The notes under the pieces are model-generated. The model was given only the letters and a program-made list of their open reading frames with translations, was not told the origin of the DNA and ran no database searches. Shown piece after piece: positions 47,103 to 57,555 of a stretch of DNA of 64,000 nucleotides. A program made the position numbers and the translations under genes. Origin of the DNA: Alteromonas ponticola (GTDB lineage: Bacteria > Pseudomonadota > Gammaproteobacteria > Enterobacterales > Alteromonadaceae); contig NZ_JAATNW010000004.1 of NCBI RefSeq assembly GCF_012911815.1, positions 124,001 through 188,000 on the forward strand, read 5' to 3'. The first letter of the stretch is position 1, and every line of letters starts with the position of its first letter.

Positions 47103-47352
47103 AGATGCGCTAATTTTGCCAAAAAGATCAGTATGCCATAGCCGGGCATGAAAGATATACCGGCTGCTCAGAATAGATTCAGAATTGAATCAGAAATGTT
47201 TACGGAGCAGGCAAGGGGCAGATCAGATCACACTACCTGGGTTTTAAATGTACACCGCTTACACCACCTGAATATTCGTCATTGCCGCTCGGCATTTATT
47301 TTGTGATAAACTGCGCCGCATTAGCGAATAGTAAGCATAAAACAGGTGAAGT

Positions 47353-48681
47353 TTGAACGCACTTGAAGTGCGTGCGGCGATTGCGTTAGCGCTGGTCTAC
47401 GTATTGCGCATGCTCGGACTCTTTATGGTCATGCCGGTACTGGCAGTGGCTGCCATGGATTATCCGGATTACTCCCCGATGATGGTGGGTCTGGCTATCG
47501 GTGGGTATGGCTTGACGCAAGCTGCGCTGCAGATCCCTATGGGCATGATGTCAGACCGCTGGGGGCGGAAACCGGTTATCTTGCTGGGGTTGGCCGTATT
47601 TGCGCTAGGGAGTTTTATCGCCGCCAGCGCTGATACCATGGTCTGGATGATTGTGGGGCGGATATTGCAGGGAGCCGGTGCAATCGCCGGCGCCATCATG
47701 GCACTGGCTGCTGATGTCAGTAGAGAATCACAACGGGCAAAGGTGATGGCCATTATTGGTATTGCCATTGGCATGTCCTTTTATCTAGCGGTACTGGTTG
47801 GTCCCGTGCTGGCTGAAAAATTCGGTCTTGCGGGTATCTTTTGGATCACCGGCATTCTAGCTATCGCGTGCCTGCCCCTGATCCAGTGGGGTATTCCTAA
47901 GGTCACTCTGCTTGCCAGCGGGGATACGCTACCGCAGGCCGGCCAGCTCAAGCGGCTTTGCTTTTCTTCGCAGTTGTGGCGACTCAATGTGAGCGTGATG
48001 TTCTTGCATATGTTAATTACCTTGCTGTTTGTACAACTGCCCGTCACCCTGTTGCATTTTGACATGTCGCTGGAAAGTCACTGGATGCTATATGCACCGG
48101 TTTTGCTGGCATCCATAGTGGGCTTGATTGTAATGATGGGCGTTGCAAGGGGACGTATGCCCAAACGTTTATTGCAGACGGCGCTGATTTTGATGGGAGC
48201 AGGCTTCAGCTTGTTGGCATTGCACGATCACAATCAATGGGTGGTTCTGGTTGCGGTAGTGTTTTTCTTTACGGGCTTTAATTATCTTGAAGCCAACTTT
48301 CCGGCACTGGTATCCAGTATTGCACCAGCTGGTGAGAAAGGTACTGCAATGGGGATCTACGCGAGCTTTCAGTTCTTTGGCGCATTTTTAGGAGGCGTCA
48401 TTTCGGGCTGGACAGTCAATCACTGGCAGGCAGAAACAGCTTATACTGTAGGCACGGTAGCGGTCGTTATCTGGTTTGTTCTGCTATTGGGGCTACGGGA
48501 GGTATCGCGGGTAAAACGGATTCAATTAAAAGGTCTTACGTCGAAGGATGCAGCCGCTCAATTACAGGCATTGCCTGGTGTAGTAGAAGTCACCCAAAAC
48601 GTGAAAGCCAACGCAATTTACTTAAAAGTAACCGGCGATTTTGACTTACAACAAGCACAAATAATTGTCGCAAAAGAATAA
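47353..48681 (+). CDS. YajR-like MFS transporter with C-terminal YAM domain
   Basis: 442 aa with 12 transmembrane helices and MFS motif A (GMMSDRWGRKPVI). After the last helix comes a small soluble domain (about 390-442), consistent with the ferredoxin-like YAM domain of E. coli YajR. Start TTG with AGGTGA upstream. Its location between uvrA and the ssb region is common in gammaproteobacteria. Substrate unknown. Confidence 0.88.
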   Translation: MNALEVRAAIALALVYVLRMLGLFMVMPVLAVAAMDYPDYSPMMVGLAIGGYGLTQAALQIPMGMMSDRWGRKPVILLGLAVFALGSFIAASADTMVWMIVGRILQGAGAIAGAIMALAADVSRESQRAKVMAIIGIAIGMSFYLAVLVGPVLAEKFGLAGIFWITGILAIACLPLIQWGIPKVTLLASGDTLPQAGQLKRLCFSSQLWRLNVSVMFLHMLITLLFVQLPVTLLHFDMSLESHWMLYAPVLLASIVGLIVMMGVARGRMPKRLLQTALILMGAGFSLLALHDHNQWVVLVAVVFFFTGFNYLEANFPALVSSIAPAGEKGTAMGIYASFQFFGAFLGGVISGWTVNHWQAETAYTVGTVAVVIWFVLLLGLREVSRVKRIQLKGLTSKDAAAQLQALPGVVEVTQNVKANAIYLKVTGDFDLQQAQIIVAKE

Positions 48682-48745
48682 TCGACAGCTTGTTCTTCAG
48701 TGCATCATCCGCTTTAATAGAATTAGGTTTATCAAGGAAGTATCG

Positions 48746-49603
48746 ATGCACGTGTTAAAACTCTTTTCTTCATTGTGCTTGTTGGCACTGGTCACCGGTT
48801 GTGCCATTGATGTGAGCCCAAAAGCGTTTATCCATCAAGACAAACAACCCCTCCAGCTTGACACGTCCTCATTGCAAAAAGCCATTCAGAGAGATGAAGC
48901 GCAGGTGTCGATTACCACAGTTCAATTGACTAATGCACAAGGGCTGGAGTTAGTCGGTGTGGCTGTGTCATATCCGCAGGCGAAAGCGAATATTGTGTTT
49001 TTTGGCGGTGATGGCCAAACCATCAATAAAGGCTCCGGATTGATCCACCGTTTGGGCCAGATTCCGGCTAACATTCTTTGGGTTGATTATCAGGGGATGG
49101 GCGCGAGTAGCAAAGCTGACAAACTTAAAGTGGCAAATTTAAAGTCTGATGCTCTGCAGGTTTATGACTATGCCAAGCAGGTTTTTCCTCAACGATTGCC
49201 GACTCTGGTGCACGGTTTGTCGATGGGAAGTCTGATGGCCACATTTATCGCTTCTGAACGCCCGGTGGACGCTATTGTGCTTGATGGTGCACTAAATGAC
49301 TTACCCAGCGTTGTCACCAATATGATGCCAAGCTGGTCGCGCCTGTTTACCACATTGGATATCCATCCTGACTTGGCCAATATGAGTAACGTTGAAGCGA
49401 TTAAAGATTACAAGGGGCCCGTGTTGTTTCTGGTTGGCGAGAACGACAGAATTACACCCGTTGCGTTTGTGGAGCAGGTGTATCGCGCGACACCCAGTGA
49501 CAATAAAGCACTGTACGTGATCCCGGGTCAAACGCATTTTCATGATATGAAACAGGAAGCAACGATTCAACGTTATCGTGAATTTGTTGAGACGCTAAAA
49601 TAG
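48746..49603 (+). CDS. Lipoprotein alpha/beta hydrolase
   Basis: 285 aa with a lipoprotein signal (LVTGC, lipidated Cys). The core has VFFGGDGQT, the nucleophile elbow HGLSMGS (GxSxG-like) and a terminal catalytic His in PGQTHFHDM; VLFLVGENDRITP holds the acid. It would be a membrane-anchored esterase or peptidase-like enzyme. ATG 48746 has AAGGAAG upstream; the longer frame from 48665 is not needed. Confidence 0.83.
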   Translation: MHVLKLFSSLCLLALVTGCAIDVSPKAFIHQDKQPLQLDTSSLQKAIQRDEAQVSITTVQLTNAQGLELVGVAVSYPQAKANIVFFGGDGQTINKGSGLIHRLGQIPANILWVDYQGMGASSKADKLKVANLKSDALQVYDYAKQVFPQRLPTLVHGLSMGSLMATFIASERPVDAIVLDGALNDLPSVVTNMMPSWSRLFTTLDIHPDLANMSNVEAIKDYKGPVLFLVGENDRITPVAFVEQVYRATPSDNKALYVIPGQTHFHDMKQEATIQRYREFVETLK

Positions 49604-49606
49604 AAC

Positions 49607-49634
49607 AAGGGGCAACACAGGCCCCTTATTTTTG
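49607..49634 (+). terminator. Intrinsic terminator after the lipoprotein hydrolase gene
   Basis: AAGGGGC, loop AACACAG, GCCCCTT then ATTTTTG. It lies just after the stop codon and before the convergent peptidase gene. Confidence 0.82.
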
Positions 49635-49648
49635 TTACATCTCGGCAG

Positions 49649-51049
49649 TTACTTGCGGAAATCTACGCCGCTGTTAGCCGCGTACCAGGCAAACGTCGTA
49701 TAAATTGCCGTATTGATTTTAAGTGCTTCCTGATTGACCTTGTCCAGGGTGTCGTTTTCTGTGTGATGGTAATCAAAGTAATCTGAACCGTCAGGGTAGA
49801 AATTGACTGCTGGTTGACCTGCTTCACCCAGTAAACTCATATCAGACTGACCTTTGGCATTATTAGTAGAGGCCATTTCCACTCCCATCGGGGCCAGATA
49901 CTCGGCAAATTTTCGGATTTCCACCAGTGCGTTTTCGCCCATGCCAGGCGCAAGCTTGTAAATGGTGCCGTTGCCAAAGTCCCACTCAGCGCCGATGATG
50001 TGGTTGTCCATGTTGTTTTTGTGCCTGGCGACATAATCCTTTGCGCCCAACAAACCAATTTCTTCAGCTGCGAATAAGATGACACGGATGGTACGTTTGG
50101 GTCGTTGTGCCATTGTCGAAATATGATTAACTGCGGCCAATGTAATACCTACGCCGATACCGTCATCAATGGCTCCAGTGCCCACATCCCAACTATCAAG
50201 GTGCGCTCCTAAGGTGACCACTTGGTCAGGCTGCTCGCTACCAGTAAACTCGCCGATAACATTGGCAATGGTCACGGTTTCCTTTAGTGTGCCACTGGCA
50301 GTGGACGTGATTCCCATCGTTACCGGCTGGTTACGTTTGAGTGCATTTTCAAGTAAATCTGCATCGGGATTGGACAGTGCCAGAGCCGGTATTTGCTTAC
50401 TATCATCTTTGTACCGCATCACGCCGGTATGGGCAAAGCGGTGAGAGTCAGTGCCTACCGAGCGCATCACAAAAGCAACGGCGCCTTTTTCAGCCGCGAC
50501 CGCGGCACCACTGACACGCGCACCTACGGCCTCACCGTAACCACTACCGTCCTTTCTGCGCTCCATGGCAAAAGCAACATAGGCAATCTTTCCTTTCAGT
50601 GTCTGTGCGTCGGCCGCTTTGAGTGCGTCCAGGTCACGAAAGTGTGCAATTTGCGCTTCGATGGGCGCAGTGTCAGTGCCGACGCTGTTGCCCAGCGATA
50701 GCGCGACCAGGTTATGATTAAACGGAGCTAGCAAGCTCACTTTAAGCTCGCCACGTTGCCAATCAGGAGCCTGACTTTCCTCGGTCCACACCTTATCAAA
50801 GCCTAACGACTTCATTTTGGCCACGGCCCACTCGACTGACTTTTTCTCAGCGGGTGTGCCCACCATACGCGGTCCCACTTCGGTGGTCAGTGATTCGATA
50901 ATGTCGTACGACAAATTCGAATGAATAGCAGCACTTTTTAATTCGTCCAACTGGGCATGCATTTTTTCATCTAAAGCAGAAACGCTGGTGGCAAAAACCA
51001 AACACGATATGATGCCGGTAGAAAAAATTGCATTGGTAAATCGTTTCAT
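49649..51049 (-). CDS. Secreted M28 family metallopeptidase
   Basis: 466 aa. Signal peptide (1-25), PA-type insert domain (about 130-240), and M28 catalytic domain with zinc ligands in GAHLDSWDVGTGAIDDG, LFAAEEIGLLG and FDYHHTENDTLDKV. Family members are aminopeptidases or carboxypeptidases; it may process peptides taken up outside the cell. AAGGAT lies upstream of ATG. Confidence 0.9.
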   Translation of the reverse strand: MKRFTNAIFSTGIISCLVFATSVSALDEKMHAQLDELKSAAIHSNLSYDIIESLTTEVGPRMVGTPAEKKSVEWAVAKMKSLGFDKVWTEESQAPDWQRGELKVSLLAPFNHNLVALSLGNSVGTDTAPIEAQIAHFRDLDALKAADAQTLKGKIAYVAFAMERRKDGSGYGEAVGARVSGAAVAAEKGAVAFVMRSVGTDSHRFAHTGVMRYKDDSKQIPALALSNPDADLLENALKRNQPVTMGITSTASGTLKETVTIANVIGEFTGSEQPDQVVTLGAHLDSWDVGTGAIDDGIGVGITLAAVNHISTMAQRPKRTIRVILFAAEEIGLLGAKDYVARHKNNMDNHIIGAEWDFGNGTIYKLAPGMGENALVEIRKFAEYLAPMGVEMASTNNAKGQSDMSLLGEAGQPAVNFYPDGSDYFDYHHTENDTLDKVNQEALKINTAIYTTFAWYAANSGVDFRK

Positions 51050-51332
51050 TAAATATCCTTGGTTAAGAGTCAGTTATCGAAGGTAGAGCGTGGTTCAAAC
51101 GAACATCTGTGATGATGCCAGTAAACGGTCGATAAAAGGAATGAAAACCGCTGCTATTGTTCAGTGGTGATCACCTGAATTTAACGGTATGCTCTTTGGC
51201 CTGAATAAATACATCAACTGGCCGGTGAATTAAGGTATACTACGCGTAATTCATCCGCTTGAAAACTCCCTATCCCTTTATTATTCATACGGATAGGTGC
51301 GGTAAGTTAAATATAAGTTGCAGGAGATAACG

Positions 51333-51875
51333 ATGGCAAACAGAGGTGTTAACAAAGTCATCCTGGTGGGACATTTAGGTAATGATCCCGAAGTTCGCTA
51401 TATGCCTAACGGTAATGCGGTGGCAAATCTGAGTCTGGCTACCAGTGAAAGTTGGAAAGATCAGCAAGGGCAGGTACAGGAAAGAACTGAATGGCACCGT
51501 TTGACCATGTATCGTCGCCTGGCCGAAATCGCCGGTGAATACCTTAAAAAAGGGGCGCAAATCTACGTTGAAGGCAAACTGCAAACGCGTAAATGGCAAG
51601 ATCAGCAAGGACAAGACAGATATACTACTGAAATTATTGTCGACCAGATGCAGATGCTAGGCGGTCGCCAGGAAGGTGGCAATGCCGGTAATGCCGGTGG
51701 TGGCTATCAGCAACGTCCACAGGGTGGTAGTAATCAGGGTTATAATCAGCAGGGTGGTTACCCTCAGCAGGGCAATCAGGGCGGCGGTCGTCCACCCCAG
51801 TCAGGTAATCAGGGCAATGCAAAACCAGCCATGCCTGAACCAGATTTTGACTTTGACGATGATATTCCGTTCTAA
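51333..51875 (+). CDS. ssb: Single-stranded DNA-binding protein
   Basis: 180 aa. OB fold (1-110) [20 protein letters not shown] with [12 protein letters not shown], then a long Gly/Gln/Asn-rich linker (about 112-165) and the conserved acidic tip [10 protein letters not shown] that docks partner proteins. AGGAG lies 7 bases before ATG; a TTG frame extending to 51318 is not used. A terminator follows. Confidence 0.97.
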   Translation: MANRGVNKVILVGHLGNDPEVRYMPNGNAVANLSLATSESWKDQQGQVQERTEWHRLTMYRRLAEIAGEYLKKGAQIYVEGKLQTRKWQDQQGQDRYTTEIIVDQMQMLGGRQEGGNAGNAGGGYQQRPQGGSNQGYNQQGGYPQQGNQGGGRPPQSGNQGNAKPAMPEPDFDFDDDIPF

Positions 51876-51912
51876 GGAATACCGCAGACCAGCGAACGTT
51901 TTCGCACGCGAG

Positions 51913-51940
51913 AAAACCCTGCAAGAGCAGGGTTTTTTTA
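51913..51940 (+). terminator. Intrinsic terminator of ssb
   Basis: AAAACCCTGC, loop AAGA, GCAGGGTTTT then TTT. Ten base pairs and a T tract, just after the ssb stop. Confidence 0.9.
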
Positions 51941-51985
51941 CAAGTGAAGGCGTACATTTCTGAATAGCTTATAGGACCAAGAATA

Positions 51986-52732
51986 ATGAGCGAAGATTCG
52001 GGTAAGCGACTAAATAAATTTATCAGTGATACGGGCCTGTGCTCACGCCGCGAGGCTGATAAATTGATTGAGCAGAATCGCGTGTTGGTCAACGGCAAAG
52101 CCCCCGAGCTTGGCACTAAGATTTTTGCGCATGATAAGGTGTCGGTGGACGGCAAAAGAATCGGCGCGGTTGCAAAAGATAAGTCAGACCGAACCTACCT
52201 CGTTTATAACAAGCCGATTGGCATTACCTGTACCACTGAGCGGCATGTCAAAGGCAACATCATTGACGCTATTGGCCACAAAGAACGAATTTTCCCGATT
52301 GGTCGCTTAGACAAGCCTTCGGAAGGGTTGATCCTGCTGACCAGCGATGGCGATATAGTGAACAAGATTCTGCGCGCGGAAAATGCCCACGAAAAAGAAT
52401 ATGAAGTTACAGTGAATCAGCCCATAAGCGAACGATTCTTACAAAAAATGGCGAAAGGGGTGCCGATCCTGGGCACGGTGACAAAACCCTGTGTAGCGAA
52501 ACCCGTTGGTAAATACAAATTTACTATTATTCTTACGCAGGGCTTGAACCGGCAAATACGTCGTATGTGTGAGTTTTTAGGTTACGAGGTAACTAAATTA
52601 AAGCGCACCCGCATTATGCATTTTGAACTGGGTAGACTCAGGCCGGGTCAGTGGCGAAATGTCACTGAGCAGGAACTGAAAACGCTGAATACCGCACTGA
52701 AGTATTCGAGCAAGGATGCAAAACAAGCGTAG
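51986..52732 (+). CDS. rluF: 23S rRNA pseudouridine synthase RluF-like
   Basis: 248 aa: N-terminal S4 domain (KRLNKFISDTGLCSRREADK) followed by RsuA/RluB-type catalytic domain with the motif GRLDKPSEGLILLTS containing the catalytic Asp. This motif and length fit RluF (pseudouridine 2604), though RluB/RluE cannot be excluded fully. AGGA lies 9 bases before ATG. Confidence 0.85.
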   Translation: MSEDSGKRLNKFISDTGLCSRREADKLIEQNRVLVNGKAPELGTKIFAHDKVSVDGKRIGAVAKDKSDRTYLVYNKPIGITCTTERHVKGNIIDAIGHKERIFPIGRLDKPSEGLILLTSDGDIVNKILRAENAHEKEYEVTVNQPISERFLQKMAKGVPILGTVTKPCVAKPVGKYKFTIILTQGLNRQIRRMCEFLGYEVTKLKRTRIMHFELGRLRPGQWRNVTEQELKTLNTALKYSSKDAKQA

Positions 52733-52766
52733 ATAGCTATGGCGAACTTCTCGCTCGGTTATGTTA

Positions 52767-53315
52767 TCAGTTCTCCGATTGTGGCGGCAATTCGGCGCTG
52801 TTCTTTTGAGCGACTTTAATTATTGCATTCTCGCTAACCGACCTATTTATTTTGCAGTTGGCGCCAATAATCGCGTTGTCACCAATCTCTACACCGCCCT
52901 GAATGATGACATTAGCCCCAACCCACACATTATTTCCAATTTTGATTGGGGCGCAGGTGATTTCATTGCCTGTTCTTTCTAAGGTTGTATCTAAAAAGCA
53001 ATTAGGGCCGATTAATACATTTTGACCGATATAAACCGGTGCGCTGTCATTAATCGTCACATTATGATTGAGAAAAGTTTGCCTGCCGACATGAAGGTTG
53101 TGCCCATACTCGCAATTAAAATCAGCTTCGATAAAGATCGGCATGTCTGCGTTTAGCAACTCAGCCAGCAGCGCTTTCTTTTCCTGCATGGCATAGGGTG
53201 CAGATAAGTTGAACTGTCGACAGAGCTGCTTACAACGCGCGCGGGCTGCACTGAATGATTCGTGCTGGGGGTTAAACGTAAGCTTTCGTAACGGGTTTTC
53301 AGCTTGAATAGACAC
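52767..53315 (-). CDS. Left-handed beta-helix acetyltransferase homologue lacking the catalytic His
   Basis: 182 aa, similar to maltose/galactoside acetyltransferases: N-terminal helical region, then hexapeptide repeats (VLIGPN, IGNNVWVGAN, GVEIGDNAIIGAN). Where Maa/LacA have THPLD-like catalytic His, this reads FLDTTLERTG, so the His is replaced. The C-terminal NPAK motif is also missing. GTG at 53315 has AAAGG 6 bases upstream; ATG at 53339 would add 8 residues without one. Probably not a canonical acetyltransferase. Confidence 0.75.
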   Translation of the reverse strand: MSIQAENPLRKLTFNPQHESFSAARARCKQLCRQFNLSAPYAMQEKKALLAELLNADMPIFIEADFNCEYGHNLHVGRQTFLNHNVTINDSAPVYIGQNVLIGPNCFLDTTLERTGNEITCAPIKIGNNVWVGANVIIQGGVEIGDNAIIGANCKINRSVSENAIIKVAQKNSAELPPQSEN

Positions 53316-53391
53316 GACCAACCTTTGACATTTGTTCATTTTTGTTGAAGATTGCCATTATACCGTTGTTGTTCACCAGTTAAGTCATTAA

Positions 53392-53772
53392 GTGAAAGAA
53401 ATCATTCTTATTCGTCATGGAAAACCCGCCAGCGTCGACAATATACGGGTATCAGCAGCAGGGTTTGCACCGTGGATCAAAGACTATGAGCGTGCAGAAC
53501 TGGATGTAAACAGCTACCCAGGATCAGCGATGGATTTGTCATCTCATTACGTTATTGCAAGTAATTTAAAGCGCGCGCAGTTATCTGTTGAAATGTATAG
53601 TAGCGCTCAAGTTGATGAAGTGAATGGCCTTTTCAGGGAAATGGACATCCCGCATTACAGATTACCTTTTAAATTGAAAACGTGGACCTGGGTCTATTTG
53701 TGTCAGCGGGGTTGGTCGCTTGTTCAGCGACAGGAAGATTTCTGGGGCGTAAGCAAACTGGTTCGAGAATAG
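53392..53772 (+). CDS. Short histidine phosphatase family protein, probably truncated
   Basis: 126 aa beginning MKEIILIRHGKPA, with the RHG catalytic His of the phosphoglycerate mutase-like superfamily. The family normally extends to 170-200 aa with a second catalytic His in GH; here the protein stops after FWGVSKLVRE and no continuation is found in other frames, so it is probably truncated and inactive. The start is GTG with no clear ribosome binding site. Confidence 0.6.
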   Translation: MKEIILIRHGKPASVDNIRVSAAGFAPWIKDYERAELDVNSYPGSAMDLSSHYVIASNLKRAQLSVEMYSSAQVDEVNGLFREMDIPHYRLPFKLKTWTWVYLCQRGWSLVQRQEDFWGVSKLVRE

Positions 53773-53790
53773 GTAGATGGTAAAAAAAGA

Positions 53791-54297
53791 GTGAACAGAG
53801 AAAATAACACTAGTCCTAAAAAGATGTCTTTAAACGTGATCATTATTATCGTCTTCGCAGTAGTTTTGATGACGCTTATCATAATATTAAATCGCCCCGA
53901 GCCTGATCTTAAAGCCAACGTTTTACAACAGCTAGCAGTAAAATTTGAGCGCAGCGCGGTGAGTTCTTACTATCAGTGGGAAGCAGAGAATCGCCCGGAA
54001 ATGATCATGTTTGTTCACTACAACGCCGAAGGAAAGGAAACCGACAGACGGCCGGTGAGGATTGCTCGCAATGGCTGGCCCAAGGTGATTCCCAGTAGCG
54101 AAGGGTGCGAAGATTTGTGGCGAATGCTCATAAATGTGCCTATGATCATTGATGGTTTCAAGGTGTTTGGCGAGTTTTTTCCAGGCAAGCTGGAAGACGA
54201 TAAAATAATCAGTGCCCGGTGTCGCTTCAGGTTAAGTAGTGGCCCGTATTTTGATTATCACATTGATAATGGTTCGGTGAACTTCGAAAACCACTAG
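53791..54297 (+). CDS. Single-pass membrane protein, possibly MshF-like
   Basis: 168 aa. One transmembrane helix (about 14-33) followed by a periplasmic domain with IARNGWPKVIPSSEGCEDLW, a pattern reminiscent of MSHA pilus accessory proteins. Such genes can lie near mreB in related bacteria. I do not recognise it securely. Start GTG, weak ribosome binding site. Confidence 0.5.
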   Translation: MNRENNTSPKKMSLNVIIIIVFAVVLMTLIIILNRPEPDLKANVLQQLAVKFERSAVSSYYQWEAENRPEMIMFVHYNAEGKETDRRPVRIARNGWPKVIPSSEGCEDLWRMLINVPMIIDGFKVFGEFFPGKLEDDKIISARCRFRLSSGPYFDYHIDNGSVNFENH

Positions 54298-54406
54298 GTG
54301 GGCAATTGGCTGAAATGTGGTGTTACCAGTCAGCTACAGAAAAAATTACTTATTTTTATGCAGTTAAACCACCTGATTACTTGCCCAAGAAGGCCCCCGT
54401 TGGTAA

Positions 54407-55537
<1,131 letters not shown>

Positions 55538-55542
55538 TGAAA

Positions 55543-55573
55543 AAGGCAACCTTCAGGTTGCCTTCGTTTTTTC
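55543..55573 (+). terminator. Intrinsic terminator between mreB and mreC
   Basis: AAGGCAACC, loop TTCA, GGTTGCCTT then CGTTTTTT. It ends at the base before the mreC start codon, so only read-through transcripts or a promoter inside mreB could express mreC. Confidence 0.85.
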
Positions 55574-56476
55574 ATGGATACTATATTTACGCGTGGCCCC
55601 TCAATTAATAGCAGATTAGCGCTGGCATTGGCGCTGTCTGTTATGCTGATCGTTGTCGATCACAAATTTGATGGTTTCAGTTCAACTCGGGTGTACCTGA
55701 ACTCGCTTATCAGCCCAATTCAGTACATCGCAAATTTGCCCAGCGTAATGCTAAGCGAAAGTGCGCAACGGCTTACCTCACACCAGCAACTGTTATCTGA
55801 AAATGAACGTTTGACCAACCGCTTACTGATGATGAGTGAACGTTTACAGCGATTTGAGATACTGCAAACCGAAAATGTCCAACTACGCAAACTGCTCGAT
55901 GCACCGGTTAAACCGGAAATGCGTAAAATGGTGGCGGAGTTGATGGCGGTGGATAACAATCCGTTCAGTCAGCAGATAGTGATTAACAAAGGTGCAATCG
56001 ACGGCGTATTTCCACTGCAGTCAGTGCTGGACGATCGCGGTATTGTGGGCCAGGTCATGGAAGTGGGCACAACCAACAGCCGTGTATTACTTATCTCCGA
56101 TGTGACCCACGCAATTCCAGTGCGCTCAGTACGTAACAATATTCGTTTTATTGCCAGTGGCAGTGGTTCACTGGACGAGTTGATACTCGAACATGTGCCC
56201 CACAGTGTTGATGTAAAAGAAGATGATTTGTTATTGTCATCCGGTCTTGGTCAGGTATTTCCAGAAGGGTATCCGGTTGCCCGGGTCAGCAGTGTCGTGC
56301 GCGACGAAAGTCTTCCATTTGCAACCGTGATGGCAGAGCCATTAGCCCGCCTGGATCGGTTAAAGTACCTGCTGTTAATTTGGCCTGAACTGGTACAAGA
56401 AAAGCCAGAGGAAGTGTTACCGCCGTATAAATTTCTGCCGCAGGACACCGCTCAGCAAGAGGAAAATGGTCAGTGA
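55574..56476 (+). CDS. mreC: Rod shape-determining protein MreC
   Basis: 300 aa inner-membrane protein with one N-terminal helix (about 14-28), a coiled coil (about 60-105) and beta domains with VINKGAIDGVFP and GIVGQVMEVG. It links MreB to the wall synthases. No ribosome binding site is seen because the ATG abuts the terminator. Overlaps mreD by 4 bases. Confidence 0.94.
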   Translation: MDTIFTRGPSINSRLALALALSVMLIVVDHKFDGFSSTRVYLNSLISPIQYIANLPSVMLSESAQRLTSHQQLLSENERLTNRLLMMSERLQRFEILQTENVQLRKLLDAPVKPEMRKMVAELMAVDNNPFSQQIVINKGAIDGVFPLQSVLDDRGIVGQVMEVGTTNSRVLLISDVTHAIPVRSVRNNIRFIASGSGSLDELILEHVPHSVDVKEDDLLLSSGLGQVFPEGYPVARVSSVVRDESLPFATVMAEPLARLDRLKYLLLIWPELVQEKPEEVLPPYKFLPQDTAQQEENGQ

Positions 56477-56955
56477 GAGTGCAGTCACGCTTTTTTATAA
56501 TCCCTGCCAGTTTACTTATCGCGCTCGTATTGCAAATTATGCCATTACCGTTGGAAGCCGATGTGTACCGCCCCGACTGGGTGTTAATTGTTTTAGCCTA
56601 CTGGTCCATGGCACTACCTAATCGGGTAAACGTAGGTATAGCATTCATTACGGGCCTGGCGATGGACGTTCTGCTGGGCACCGCGCTGGGGATCCACAGT
56701 TTTGCGCTAAGCATTTCGGTATGGGTACTGGTCGCTAACTATCAGCGTCTGCGTAATTATTCGGTATGGCAACAAGCAATTGTCATCGGCTTGTTGAGTG
56801 CGTTATATCATTTGGTGGTGTTCTGGTTACAGCACCTACTTACCGACATCTATTTTTTATTCGATTATTTATGGCCAACGTTTACCTCTATGCTGTTATG
56901 GCCATGGATATTCTGGTTACTACGCAAGTCTCGCCGCCAGTTTAGTGTTACTTAA
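56473..56955 (+). CDS. mreD: Rod shape-determining protein MreD
   Basis: 160 aa with about five transmembrane helices (IIPASLLIALVLQIMPLPLE, VGIAFITGLAMDVLLGTALG). GTG start overlaps the stop of mreC (GTGA). Confidence 0.92.
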   Translation: MRVQSRFFIIPASLLIALVLQIMPLPLEADVYRPDWVLIVLAYWSMALPNRVNVGIAFITGLAMDVLLGTALGIHSFALSISVWVLVANYQRLRNYSVWQQAIVIGLLSALYHLVVFWLQHLLTDIYFLFDYLWPTFTSMLLWPWIFWLLRKSRRQFSVT

Positions 56956-56970
56956 CCGGAGTGCTCTGTC

Positions 56971-57555
56971 ATGCAGCCTGAATTATTATTGGCCTCTGCT
57001 TCGCCTCGTCGCACCGCTTTACTCTCGCAAATAGGTATTGCTCATCAAGTAAAGGCGGTGGATATTGACGAGTCTGCACTGCCAGATGAATCGCCCCGGC
57101 AACAAGTGATTCGTCTGGCGCAGCAAAAGGCCCGTACTGCTTTTGATGCCCTGCCAGAGTCGCAGCGGGCGGTTACGGTGGTGCTGGCATCGGACACCTT
57201 GATCGCACTGGATGGTAACAGCTTAGGTAAGCCCGCTGATGAAAACGCGTGCGTTGAAATGCTGACTGCTATGTCAGGACGGGAACACGAAGTGCTCACG
57301 GCGATTACTGTCTGTTCAGCTTCTGTTATAAAAAGTCAGTGTATTAATACTAAAGTACTTTTCGCTGACTTGACCCGTGCAGAAATGCTCGCATACTGGC
57401 AATCTGGTGAGCCAGCAGATAAAGCTGGCAGCTATGCCATTCAAGGTATTGGTGGTCAGTTTGTTAAAGCTATAAACGGCAGTGTCAGTGCGGTGATCGG
57501 TTTACCTTTGTACGAAACCAAACAATTACTTAAAGAATTTGGAGTGACGCCGTGA
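56971..57555 (+). CDS. maf: Maf-like nucleoside triphosphate pyrophosphatase (YhdE type)
   Basis: 194 aa. LLASASPRRTALLSQIG and DIDESALPDESP with later SDTLIALDG are typical of Maf proteins, which remove dTTP/UTP-type or modified nucleotides. 15 bases after mreD; overlaps rng by 4 bases. Confidence 0.92.
   Translation: MQPELLLASASPRRTALLSQIGIAHQVKAVDIDESALPDESPRQQVIRLAQQKARTAFDALPESQRAVTVVLASDTLIALDGNSLGKPADENACVEMLTAMSGREHEVLTAITVCSASVIKSQCINTKVLFADLTRAEMLAYWQSGEPADKAGSYAIQGIGGQFVKAINGSVSAVIGLPLYETKQLLKEFGVTP

Noticed and set aside
47103..47352. LexA box upstream of uvrA
   Set aside because: CTG...CAG pairs present have 13 rather than 10 bases between them.
51634..52155. 173-aa minus-strand ORF opposite ssb and rluF
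   Set aside because: The Gly/Gln-rich linker of ssb gives a low-complexity antisense frame; both sense genes are certain.
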